A stretch of DNA of 64,000 bases from Phycisphaerales bacterium (GTDB lineage Bacteria > Planctomycetota > Phycisphaerae > Sedimentisphaerales > Anaerobacaceae). Both the position numbers and the translations under genes were made by a program. The notes below the pieces were generated by a model. It had not been told where the DNA came from. It did no database searches and was given only the letters and a program-made list of their open reading frames with translations. Positions 1-9,100 of this stretch are shown here, piece by piece; the first letter of the stretch is position 1; each line of letters begins with the position of its first letter. Where the stretch lies: contig JAUVYV010000020.1 in NCBI GenBank assembly GCA_030602885.1, positions 1 to 64,000 on the forward strand, given 5' to 3'.

Positions 1-318
1 CGAAGAACATGAAGATTCTGAGAATTGGTTTAACCACGGATTGACACGGATTATCACGGATTTTTCTTTTTGGGGTTACGGATTTTGGGCTGTTGGGAGC
101 GGTAAAAGACTATGAGATATGGTGAAGGGAGAATTATGTAATGCGAATGGGGGCCTGATGCGGAAGGGTGAGGTCAGAAGTGATCCTCTGTAGCGGGGCA
201 GCCGTGCACCAGACGGTGCTACGGCCAAGTTAGCAATCCCTTCCTCTGTAGCCATGACAAGATAGGGCCGCTCGAGGACAAGCGAGGGTAAACTCCGGCC
301 ACGAAGATTACAGCGGGC

Positions 319-394
319 AGATTGGCTTTGTGTTCTCGGCATGTACTGCCTGCGTCCACTGAATCGCTACGCGCTTCTCTTTGGGAGCCAATCT
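319..394. repeat. Inverted-repeat-bounded element, copy 1
   Basis: This 76-bp unit begins AGATTGGCT and ends AGCCAATCT, a perfect 9-bp inverted repeat. Its interior (CTTTGTGTTCTCGG... CGTCCACTGAA... CTTCTC) is shared with the copy at 973-1077. It looks like a small non-autonomous palindromic element. No coding capacity is evident. Confidence 0.6.
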
Positions 395-972
395 TTTGAA
401 TCACCGGCTGAACCAAGTCTGGACGGAGGATTACACGGGGGTCCCGTCGGCCCGCCAGAGAGGGTGGCGGGTGGACGTCAGTAGGTGGCAATGAGACCTA
501 GCGCCAGGAGGAGGGATAGAGTGTCAGTGCCCGCCAGCCCGCCAGTGGCGGGTAAGGTGGATATTTGTTGACGGGGGTGGTGAATGGAGACAGGCGTTCT
601 TCTCAAAGCGAGCTTTTTCAGAACGCTCCGCCTTCGATCACGGAAGCGTGCGCTTCCATTTTTGACCGGCTGAACGAAGTCTGGGGCAGGCACGAAGTAA
701 CAAAAAAAGGTTCAAACCACGGATGGACACGGATACCCCCCCTTGGGGACAAGCTTCGGTAGGCACAAGTTTGCACGGATTTTTTACCGCCGAGGACGCC
801 CTCTGTTGAAAAAACAAGGTAGCAGGCACTCGAGGGTAAACTTCGAGCGCAGAGGGATTCAGTCAGCAGGTGTACTCAGCGCGGGCCTTGCTCCAAACGA
901 GGTTTGTCCGCAGACCCTTTGCCTTCGTCCACATGAGCTACGCTCATAATATGAGCTGACTGAATAATTATT

Positions 973-1077
973 GATTGGCTTTGTGTTCTCGGGATGCACT
1001 GCTTGCCAAGCAAGCTTGTCCGCAGTGCCTTGCCTCGTCCACTGAAACGCTTTGCGTTTCTCCTTTGGAGCCAATCT
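973..1077. repeat. Inverted-repeat-bounded element, copy 2
   Basis: This is a second copy of the 319-394 element, with the same GATTGGCT/AGCCAATC ends and the same internal CTTTGTGTTCTCGG and CGTCCACTGAA strings. It is about 29 bp longer because it holds extra sequence around CTTGCCAAGCAAGCTTGTCC, itself a small hairpin carrying the recurrent ACAAG tail in reverse. That suggests an insertion nested inside the repeat. Confidence 0.6.
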
Positions 1078-1298
1078 GTCCTATGGGTGGGTGAATGGAG
1101 ACAGGTGGCAATATCGCTGGAAACAAAGGCCTCATTAAAGAGGCAGCCGTGAGGTGTGCAATTAGAATACAGGGTAAAGGCCATTAATAAGGCGGGCCAA
1201 AGCGAACCCAGTAATACAATATCGCTCGTCTTATGATTACTGGTAAAGTTGGTCGGATATCTTGCCGATTATAGTATTGGAAATTTGGGCATTACTGA

Positions 1299-1326
1299 AA
1301 GGCGCTATATTAAACGGTAGCGCCTT
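1299..1326. terminator. Terminator-like hairpin
   Basis: AAGGCGCTA and TAGCGCCTT form a perfect 9-bp stem with a 10-nt loop, followed on the plus strand by TT. It resembles an intrinsic terminator, but the T-run is short (CCTTTT) and no plus-strand gene lies upstream in the window. It could serve a lost gene, or act weakly on the minus strand beyond the gene ending at 1500. Confidence 0.35.
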
Positions 1327-1499
1327 TTGGTGTTTTATGGCTTGATGAAGACAACACGAAAAGAATTAGCCACAGAGCACATCGAGGGTCACAGAGATGC
1401 CATTACGAACGAAACGCGGCGAGAACAAGTTTACACTGATTAACACCGATTTTTTAGACACGGACTAACACCACTGATTTTAAAAATGTACCGTTACGC

Positions 1500-2777
1500 C
1501 TATTCTATATGTTTGTACAACGTTTGAATTAATTCGTCTTCTCCCATTATTCTTCTATGATATGCCCCAGATAGCTTGGTTTTTTCTCGACTAATAAAAT
1601 CTTTTTCAATATTCGTTAGTTTTCGATCTTTCGTATTTCTTAAGAATATATCAATAAAAGTCTTTCTTGCTTCATCGAAAATCGACAGAGGGTACATTTC
1701 AAGGAAAGACTCCTTTGATTGCAAGATATCTGCTAACAATATCTCTTTTCTATCATCAGGCAAAGTGTGCCATTTGCTTGGTCGTATGAACCAATGGTCA
1801 CTGCCAAAGATCATAAAGCTTTCAACCATATTTAGAATAGACAGATGGTGTTGGTAATGAAATTTTATGTATTCATCGAATATTTTTTTATTCTTTTTGT
1901 TAGTTGCACATACAATGTAGGTTTCTTTGTTAGTAGGAACAATATTCATAATTAGTAGAAATTCAGTATGAGAACCATTAATTTGTAACTCTGAATTTGC
2001 AAAGCCACACAAAGCTATCGGCAGAATATAATCTATAGTAAGTGCAGAAAAAATTATATCGCTTGATTTGGTATCATTTGTTATTTCGCTAATTATTGTA
2101 TCAGAATATTCTTCTAAGAGGACAAGAGATTTGTTTATATACTTAATCATCTTCTCAAAACTTAGCAATAATTTGTCTCCGCCATTAATTTTTATTCCCT
2201 TGATTTTATCGAGTTCTATATGATTTTTTAATAAACCACTTACATACTTTAAACTTTCTCTTTCAACGACCTTTTCATACTCTCTATATTGTTGATTTAG
2301 AACAAAACTCTCATTTTTCCTAACAACTATTTCACGACAGATTGCTCGATACGATTGCAGCAAAACTTTTTTGTAAGTATCAATTTTTGCATCATTTTCG
2401 TATATCGAAAAAAGCTTTTCATGTTCCTCACAAAATCCCGGAAATACAGAGGCATTATTTATACCGACACTGTTTATCTTTACTTTCAGTTCTTTGCCAT
2501 ATTCATCAACATCTGGTTTTAACACATGTCCATTTTCAGATATTATATTTAATGAAGCGCTCTTGGGAATGGAATGTGACTTTTTTATAGTTCTCTTTGT
2601 GCATGTTGGGTATATACATTGCCTTGACTGTCTGTGGATCTTATTGCTTTTATAAGATATAAATTTGAGAAAGGGGGAATAATATCCGAATTTCTGACAG
2701 TCGAACATATTCTCAGAAATGTTATCTAGTAATGAGTCCAACGCCTTTTCTATTTTTATTTTATTTTCTTCTTTCAT
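1500..2777 (-). CDS. Hypothetical protein with HNH-like zinc motif
   Basis: This 425-residue protein belongs to no family I recognise with confidence. Near residues 56-140 it has a Cys-x4-Cys pair, then a Ser-His-x-Ile-Pro string, and later a Cys-x2-His before a conserved-looking 'LFSIYE'. That spacing recalls diverged HNH/treble-clef zinc sites found in nucleases, but a catalytic role is not shown. The rest is charged and predicted alpha-helical, with no signal peptide. The track starts at GTG; I prefer the adjacent ATG (2777), although no Shine-Dalgarno sequence is visible. The gene is strongly A+T-rich compared with the flanks, which suggests horizontal transfer. It lies 145 bp downstream of a small membrane-anchored protein on the same strand, and the two may act together. 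Confidence 0.6.
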   Translation of the reverse strand: MKEENKIKIEKALDSLLDNISENMFDCQKFGYYSPFLKFISYKSNKIHRQSRQCIYPTCTKRTIKKSHSIPKSASLNIISENGHVLKPDVDEYGKELKVKINSVGINNASVFPGFCEEHEKLFSIYENDAKIDTYKKVLLQSYRAICREIVVRKNESFVLNQQYREYEKVVERESLKYVSGLLKNHIELDKIKGIKINGGDKLLLSFEKMIKYINKSLVLLEEYSDTIISEITNDTKSSDIIFSALTIDYILPIALCGFANSELQINGSHTEFLLIMNIVPTNKETYIVCATNKKNKKIFDEYIKFHYQHHLSILNMVESFMIFGSDHWFIRPSKWHTLPDDRKEILLADILQSKESFLEMYPLSIFDEARKTFIDIFLRNTKDRKLTNIEKDFISREKTKLSGAYHRRIMGEDELIQTLYKHIE

Positions 2778-2922
2778 CACGTGCAGCTGGTAAAGTAAAG
2801 TTCAACCGAATTGTTGGCTGTTTATTTAAATTTCTACACTCTTTGTGCCCTCGGTAGCTAAACAAACGATTCCGTTTTTTCTTTGCAGATTCTTTCTATT
2901 ATACACAATCATGTGTGCTTCT

Positions 2923-3426
2923 TTATTTTTTTTCGGTGTTATTTGTGCCTTCCGATAGTTTGGCTAAATATGCTTTCAAGTCATCACCCTGAAGTTTTAA
3001 AACTTCTTTCCTCTCTGACGTTACTGATACCCGTACTTTATCTTTAGGCTGGTTACTGGCCTTGGATAGCATTTGAGGAAAAATAGATGGTAGAACATAT
3101 TTTGTACCTTCACCTGGTTGTAGTGGGGACCTCTTGGGCGGATACTCTTTGAAATTCAATGCAAATGTAGTATTTCCAAGTTCTGGCCCTTCATCACCCC
3201 AAGTAAGAGCAACAGATTTTATATAGACGGGGACCTGACCATCATTGTATATTTCGAGTTGGAGAGCTGTCACGTTCTCGCGGGGTTCTATTTGTACAAC
3301 TGTAATTGAAAGGCTCCCTTTTACTCGTTCCTCGTGCTTTTTGCAATAAGTCCATATTTGCCATAAGAGGGATATACCGGCAATTATAAGACCGGTAACC
3401 GCTATTATTGTTGTTATTATTATCAA
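2923..3426 (-). CDS. Membrane-anchored hypothetical protein
   Basis: This 167-residue protein has one N-terminal hydrophobic helix (about residues 2-24) followed by a soluble, probably beta-rich domain, which would place it in the inner membrane with an exposed domain. No enzymatic motif is visible. The start is uncertain: the ORF opens with TTG and there is no ATG or clear ribosome site before the hydrophobic segment. It is A+T-rich like its downstream neighbour, the HNH-like protein, and lies on the same strand, so co-transfer is likely. Function unknown. Confidence 0.55.
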   Translation of the reverse strand: MIIITTIIAVTGLIIAGISLLWQIWTYCKKHEERVKGSLSITVVQIEPRENVTALQLEIYNDGQVPVYIKSVALTWGDEGPELGNTTFALNFKEYPPKRSPLQPGEGTKYVLPSIFPQMLSKASNQPKDKVRVSVTSERKEVLKLQGDDLKAYLAKLSEGTNNTEKK

Positions 3427-3541
3427 AGCACTATCTACGCAACGATGATCTGTGGTTAAACAAAACTATTGATTTTTGCTACGCAACTGGTTTGTAATTA
3501 TATCTATTGCCGCAAAAACTGCAAGATTTACTTTTTGCTCT

Positions 3542-3585
3542 ATTCACTATTCACGAATCCTTTAACGGCAACTCTCTCGCACTAA
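3542..3585. repeat. Border repeat, copy 1
   Basis: The string TTCACTATTCACGAAT...TTTAACGGCAACTCTC TCGCACTAA recurs in reverse orientation at 26641-26681, and its right half recurs at 28950-28968. All three copies sit at the edges of A+T-rich accessory genes. Here the copy lies just upstream of the minus-strand pair ending at 3426. Confidence 0.6.
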
Positions 3586-3854
3586 GCTCCTCAAGTCGGC
3601 TTATCCACCAGCATGCTGGCGAGGCAACAACAGTTTATTTTTCCCCCGCACTACGCTGAGTGCGGGGTCTGCGCTAGTGCTACGACTTTGGACAAGTTCA
3701 TCCGGGAAATTCGGGCTATTATAGGGTGCAAGGTGCAGGTTCTGGATTCCCGCTCCCCGCCTGCGCGGGGACAAGCTTCGCGGGAATGACAAAAGGGCAT
3801 TCCTTGCGCATGCAACCCCGCAACGCCCTTCGGGGTTGAGGGGGCGAAATAGTC

Positions 3855-4278
3855 GCCTGTGGGACAGGCGAAGTAGGGAAAGCATACCTCCGCCTGCAAC
3901 CCCCGGTGAAACCGGGGGCTAAGGTCGCCTGCGGGGCAGGCGAAGTAGGGAAAGCATACCTCACGCCTGCAACCCCCGGTGAAACCGGGGGCTAAGGTCG
4001 CCTGTGGGACAGGCGAAGTAGGGAAAGCATACCTCCGCCTGCAACCCCCGGTGACCCTCCGTTTGTAGTGTCTGCGGAGCTCACCTCGAGGGCAAGCAAC
4101 CGGGGGCTAAGGTCGCCTGCGGGGCAGGCGAAGTAGGGAAAGCATACCTCCGCCTGCAACCCCCGGTGAAACCGGGGGCTAAGGTCGCCTGCGGGGCAGG
4201 CGATGAGGGTAAGTGGACCTCACGATTGCGCCCCACCGGTGAAACCGGGGGTTATATACGTCGCCTGCAAGGCAGGCG
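3855..4278. repeat. Tandem palindromic repeat array
   Basis: Five head-to-tail units of about 72-76 bp begin at 3855, 3927, 4000, 4115 and 4187, and a sixth begins at 4263. Each unit contains a GCCTGYGGGRCAGGC palindrome, the string GAAGTAGGGAAAGCATACC, and a second palindrome, CCCCCGGTGAAACCGGGGGCTAA. The third unit is 115 bp because about 42 bp, ending CTCGAGGGCAAGC, interrupt the second palindrome. The fifth unit is degenerate. No protein is encoded. The second palindrome also occurs inside aroA. Confidence 0.85.
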
Positions 4279-4551
4279 AGCGGAATGATCCCCGAAGTCA
4301 AGGACTTCGGTAAAAGGGTAAGCGATCCTCACGCCGGCAACCCCCTTACACCTTCGGCGCTGCCTCAGGCATGAGGGGGCGAAACAAAAGTTGCATAGTA
4401 TCGAAGAGGGGGTATAATAATGGGGATTTTATGATTTTCGATTTTCGCTTACTACCTGCGGGGACAGGTTTGCGATCCCCGCTTAGGGCATGCGAGGACA
4501 AGTTTACGATTGAGAAGGGGAAGAGGAGAGTGCCAGGGTATTCGAAGGTGC

Positions 4552-4570
4552 CCCCGGCCAAAGGCCGGGG
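4552..4570. repeat. REP-like palindrome before TPR gene
   Basis: CCCCGGCC-AAA-GGCCGGGG is a perfect 8-bp stem with a 3-nt loop, followed by CTAAATAT. That tail is shared with the palindrome embedded in aroA (22111-22139), which marks both as one family. It abuts the start of the following gene and could fold in its 5' leader. Confidence 0.6.
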
Positions 4571-4591
4571 CTAAATATGGGTGGTAGAGAG

Positions 4592-5677
4592 ATGCGAGTA
4601 TCTGCGATAGTGGCATTGGTGGTGCTGTTGACGGGAGCGTTTTGCGTTGCGGCGGAGAGCAAGCCGGGGCAGTCGGAGCAGGAGAAGGCGAAGGTACTGC
4701 GTGAGGTTGCGCTTAACTGGGTCAGGGTCGGGACGGCACAGGAGAAGCGAGGGCTTCATTCGGCGGCAGAGAGGTCTTTTCTTGTGGCCAAGGGATATCA
4801 GGAGTATCTGACGGACGCCGAGCACAGGCAGCTCAACGAACGGCTGCAGAAGACGCACAAGCTCGCGGTTGAGCGTGAGGCGGTGCTGGAGCACGTGCGG
4901 ACGGCGAGGGAATTGGTCAGGATGGGTCAGCCCATCAAGGCAAGGGCGCATTTCGAGAAGATTCGTGACAGCGGTTACCTGACGAAGCAGGAGCGGGAGC
5001 TGATAACCGGAGAGCTGAAGAATATCGATGAACATTTCGACGAGCAGCGGGGAGAGGTTACGGAGCTATACAATCGGAGCATAGAATACTACCGAGCAGG
5101 TGAGCTCGAGAAGGCGCGTGAGGGATTTCTGGCGGTGTCGCGGTACGGTCTGCTGGTAGCTCCGGAAGGGCACCGTCCTGAAGATTACCTTGTTCAGATA
5201 GATAATATTCTGATGGAGCGGCTGAGTAATCTTTTACCTTCGGAGACGCGGCCTGCGAATCGTTTTTTGCAGCTTGTGCCTTCGGAGCCGGCGCAAGCTG
5301 TCGGGGACAGTGGTACGGAGGGTGTCGAGGCCGGTCCAGCGCGGAGCGATGAGGCAGAAGGTCAGGAAGAGGTGGTGGATGTTGCCGAGCCGGCGGTGCA
5401 GGAGGGCAGGGCGGCCGAAGAAGAGGTGGGGGAGAAGAGGGCGAGCATTATACGCAGCTACACGAGAGCGGTGCTTACGGATACGGCATCGAAGGTGGCG
5501 GGTTACATAACGAAGGGCGAGTACAATCGGGCGATGGAGGTGGTGAGGAAGGCAGAGGCGGTAGTAAGAGAGAACCGGCAGTTACTCGGCGAGGCGCTTT
5601 ATGAGCAATACACGGGGTGGCTTGGGCAGTTGACGGACAGGATTTTGTCCGACCAAACGGGTGCTCGGGCCAAGTGA
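4592..5677 (+). CDS. Secreted TPR-like protein, paralogue of secretin N-terminus
   Basis: This 361-residue exported protein has a signal peptide ending near VAAES and then helical repeats resembling degenerate TPRs. Its first ~200 residues match the N-terminal part of the secretin encoded next (shared strings such as ELYNRS and GELEKAREGFL, and a shared DYLV-IDNIL end). The last ~90 residues also match a later secretin segment (ITKGEYNRAMEVVRKAE against MGLAEYDKAKEVVEQAQ). It lacks the secretin pore. It may be a periplasmic accessory of the secretin, or a regulator competing for the same partner. I chose ATG 4592 because the signal peptide starts there. ATG 4577 would add five residues, and neither has a convincing ribosome site. 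A 445-bp gap separates it from the secretin gene. Confidence 0.7.
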   Translation: MRVSAIVALVVLLTGAFCVAAESKPGQSEQEKAKVLREVALNWVRVGTAQEKRGLHSAAERSFLVAKGYQEYLTDAEHRQLNERLQKTHKLAVEREAVLEHVRTARELVRMGQPIKARAHFEKIRDSGYLTKQERELITGELKNIDEHFDEQRGEVTELYNRSIEYYRAGELEKAREGFLAVSRYGLLVAPEGHRPEDYLVQIDNILMERLSNLLPSETRPANRFLQLVPSEPAQAVGDSGTEGVEAGPARSDEAEGQEEVVDVAEPAVQEGRAAEEEVGEKRASIIRSYTRAVLTDTASKVAGYITKGEYNRAMEVVRKAEAVVRENRQLLGEALYEQYTGWLGQLTDRILSDQTGARAK

Positions 5678-6122
5678 GGGCGTAATCGTCGCAGGGGCGG
5701 CTGTTTGTCGTGCGTTTTTGGGGGATGTTATTCGGGCGTTTTTGGGCTTTGAAGATGCGCGGGGGGGTCGGGTTTGTCCGGGTGGGGTGGCGTGGAGGTG
5801 CGTTGTCGAAATCACCCTATTTTAACTTTCCGGGGAGGTCGAATTTTTTCTAAATTAACACAGGTATTTTACGTAGATTTTGTGTTTCGTGCTTGATTGC
5901 AGTGCTGTAATGGTTAATAATATAGGACTTAGGTCGTTGTGGGGTGGCTTGTACGGCGTGCAGGGTCGGTGCAAGGATTTTTTGCTTGCAAAAAAGGCCA
6001 TTTCTTTATAGACTGAGGTATCAGAGGTATAACCTTACCTAAAAGTGGCGGGTGTATTACTGATATTGTGTTTTTTTTGAAAAGTTCCTTTGAAAGGTAG
6101 TTTCATTTGGAGGAGGTCGGTT
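5678..6122. other. Intergenic gap before secretin gene
   Basis: This is 445 bp without a gene. It includes a perfect hairpin, TTTTTTGC-TT-GCAAAAAA, at 5978-5995, which could end transcription weakly or be regulatory. A ribosome site lies at the right end. I see no clear promoter. Confidence 0.5.
6109..6116 (+). promoter_or_regulatory. Ribosome binding site fixing the secretin start
   Basis: GGAGGAGG lies 6 nt upstream of an in-frame TTG at 6123. The track starts the ORF at an earlier TTG (6090), which would put this site inside the coding sequence. The spacing argues for TTG 6123 as the true start. Confidence 0.75.
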
Positions 6123-9100
6123 TTGGACAGGCGCATATTTTCTAAAAGGCACTTCGGCAGAAAACCCCTATTTGTGCTATTGACGTCACTGGTGCTGGTG
6201 ACGGTCTCTATGAGCGGAGTTGCACGGTCTGAGGACGACAAGGAGAAGGTTGTCCGCCAGGTGGCTCAGAACTGGATTCAGATAGGGACAGAACAGTACA
6301 AGCGAGGGTTCTATTCTGCTGCGGAGAAGTCATTGCTTCGGGCGAAGGATTACGAGGGGTACCTGACGGCATCTGAGCGTGCGATGGTGCAGGAAATCCT
6401 TGCGAAGATTCAGGAGGCGGCGCTCGAGCGCAAGGCAGCAATGGAGGTGATAAAGTCTGCGGACGGATTAGCTGAGCAGCAGAAGCTTGCTCAGGCGCGG
6501 GCGCACCTTGAGACGCTTGCTGCGAGCGAGTTTTTGACCGACGAGGAGCGTCAGGTAATCAAGGCCCGGCTTGAGAAGATCGATTTGCAACTTCGTGAGC
6601 AGAGGCAGGAGATATCGGAGCTTTACAATCGCAGCGTCAAGCATTTCGAGTCGGGTGAGCTGGAGAAGGCGCGTGAAGGATTTTTGAAGACAGCGCGTAG
6701 CGACCTTTTGGTGACGCCTGCGGGTGAATCGCCACAGGACTACCTTGTGAAGATAGACAACATACTTGCCGGCAGGGCAGGTGTAAGTGCGCCGAGCAGT
6801 TCGGTGCTGGCACCGGCAGCGGAGCGCAGGGTCGAGGTGGTTGTGGAGGAGCTGCCGTCTATTGCAATTGAGCCGGAGCGCAGGGTCGAGGTGGTTGTGG
6901 AGGAGCTGCCGTCTATTGCGATTGAGCCGGAGCCGGTGGTATCGGCGGTGCCGATTGAGCCGGCGGCGGTTGCTGCAGAGCGGGCGCCTGGTGCGGGCGT
7001 GGGCGGTGACGGCGGTTATATAAACGAAATCAACCGCAGGAGAGATGTGATACGAGGCAGGGTCAAGGCGGTTGTCACGGATGCCCTGGCGAAGGGGCAG
7101 AACTATATGGGTCTGGCGGAGTATGACAAGGCCAAGGAGGTGGTGGAGCAGGCACAACGTGTTGTGTACGAGAACAATCTACACCTTGGTGATTATCTTT
7201 TCAATCAGTACAGCGGTTTGCTGAGGCAGATGTCGGAGAGGATAAGCGAGGGTGAGGCGGCACAGGCGGAGTGGATGGAGCAAGAGAAGCGGACGCGAGC
7301 GGCTGTGTCGCAGCAGGAGCATAAGGAGCGGATGGCGGCTGAGCGGGCGAAAAGGATAACGGACCTTCTGGAGAATGCACGTAATTTCCAAAAGGAGCGG
7401 CGTTATGAGGAAGCGCTGGGGCAGTTAGGGATATTGCTTACGCTGGATCCTCTGCACGACGAGGCGTTGCTGCAGAAGCAGCTTCTGGAGACGACGGTCA
7501 GCTTTCGCAAGCAGCTTGAGCTGAAACAGGAGAAGGGCAAAGAGCGTGCCAGTATACTTCTTAAGACTGAAGAGGCGGGGATTCCGTATGCCGAGGAGAT
7601 GACGCATCCGAAGGACTGGAGGGAGATAGTAGCGAGTCAGTGGCGTCAGCCGGAAGAGGCGATAGGTGAGGATCCGCTTGATGCGGCAGTTGAGAAGCAG
7701 CTTGATGAGATAGTGGATCTTTCGGATTTGTCACCGGAGATGCCACTTAGTGAGGCAATAGAGGTATTGGAGAGCTCGGTTGCGCCGCCTTTGGAGATAC
7801 AGGTGAACTGGGGTGATTTGTATAACAATGCGGACATAGACCAAACTACGGCGATTAACATGGACCCGGTGCGGGGCAGGCCTCTCAGGGTAGCATTGGA
7901 CCTTCTTCTTGATGCGGTCTCAGGTGGAATAGTTGAGCTTGACTATGTCATCAGAGGTGGTGTGATAGTTGTGGCGACGAAAGATTCACTTCCGAGTGAC
8001 TACGAGCTTCGCGTTTATGATGTGACAATTCTTGTCGGTCGTCCGGCCGACTACTATGTCAGCGCCAGCGGTGGCGGCGGTGGTGGCGGCGGCATGGGTG
8101 GCGGCGGCATGGGCGGCGGCGGTGGCGGCGGTGGCGGCGGCGGTGGCGGCGGCATGGGCGGCGGCGGTAGCGGCGGCGGCCAGCAGGGGGGAATTGCAAT
8201 GGAGTGGTTCTACGAGCAGGAGCAGGAGCTTGACAGGGATACGCTTCGGCAGGAGGCGCAGGAGCGGATGGATAGTCTGCTCGATATTATTCAGGAAAAC
8301 GTTGACCGAAACAGCTGGGATGTTTATGGAGGCGAGGCAACGATAACGCCCTATCAGATCAAAAAGCTTGTTGTCTATCAGACGCCGGACAACCATCGTC
8401 AGATAGTCAAGCTTCTTCGGGACATGCGTAAATCGCTCGGCGACCAGGTGGCCATTGAGGCGAGGTTCCTGTTGGTGGGTGAGAATTTCATCGAGGAGAT
8501 CGGGATTGATGTGGATGCTCGTGTGTGGTTTGGCAACGAGATGGAATGGTCGAATTGGCGGATGGGTTCGTTTGAAGCGGTAGCTCCGCAGCCGTCCGGT
8601 CTTCCGGGCAGCTGGGATTTCGGAGAGGTTGAGTGGCCGACCGGTTTGGGAGAGACAATTCGCGGCGGAGCGATGTTAGGGAGCTTTGGCGGCTCGATTC
8701 TTGATACATTGCAGGCGAACTTTCTTATCCGAGCGACGCAGGCGCACCGTGATGCTGAGTCGTTAGTGGCTCCGAAGGTTACGGTGTTGAGCGGAGAATC
8801 TGCGACGCTGCAGGTACGCAGGACGATTCGCTATGCGATTCCGCCGGACATTTCCACCATGGGCGGCACAACTGGCGGCATCGCTGGTGGCGTCGCTGGC
8901 GGCATCGGTGGCGGCTCACAGGGTCTGACTCAGAATATCTGGTATATACCGACGGGCCCGACGCTCAATATAACACCGACAATAACACATGATAAGAAGC
9001 ACGTTGTGCTGAACATAGTGGCTGAACTGTGGGATTTTCTTGGCTTTGACAAGCAGACGATTGAGGCGCCGATACCGGCAGGTGTTGGCGTTGCGCCGCA

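Larger units (their letters stand above)
1..1499. other. Repeat-rich non-coding stretch
   Basis: No credible gene is visible. The short track ORFs on both strands lack family motifs and run through repeated text. The DNA is a patchwork of phrases that recur elsewhere in the window, for example the opening line about an inherited 'gattctgagaattggttta' string, seen again near 19210, and the 'gtgatcctctgtag' string, seen again near 29115. It also holds two copies of a repeat bounded by AGATTGGCT/AGCCAATCT and several small GC hairpins followed by ACAAG. One terminator-like hairpin lies at 1299-1326. Confidence 0.7.
3586..4591. other. Non-coding region around the repeat array
   Basis: Apart from the array, this stretch holds a disrupted 'gattcccgc...gcgggaatgac' palindrome (about 3746-3790), two related GAGGGGGCGAAA modules (about 3838 and 4374), and several hairpins with ACAAG-type tails (about 3770, 4460 and 4490). 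The minus-strand ORFs listed here translate repeats and are not credible. No promoter stands out for the gene that follows. Confidence 0.6.

Noticed and set aside
3855-4278. Possible CRISPR array
   Set aside because: The units are almost identical over their full 72-76 bp, so there are no unique spacers, and no cas gene is near.
8032-8346. Ala/Trp-rich ORF over the secretin gene
   Set aside because: It is a shifted-frame reading of the poly-glycine codon tract.
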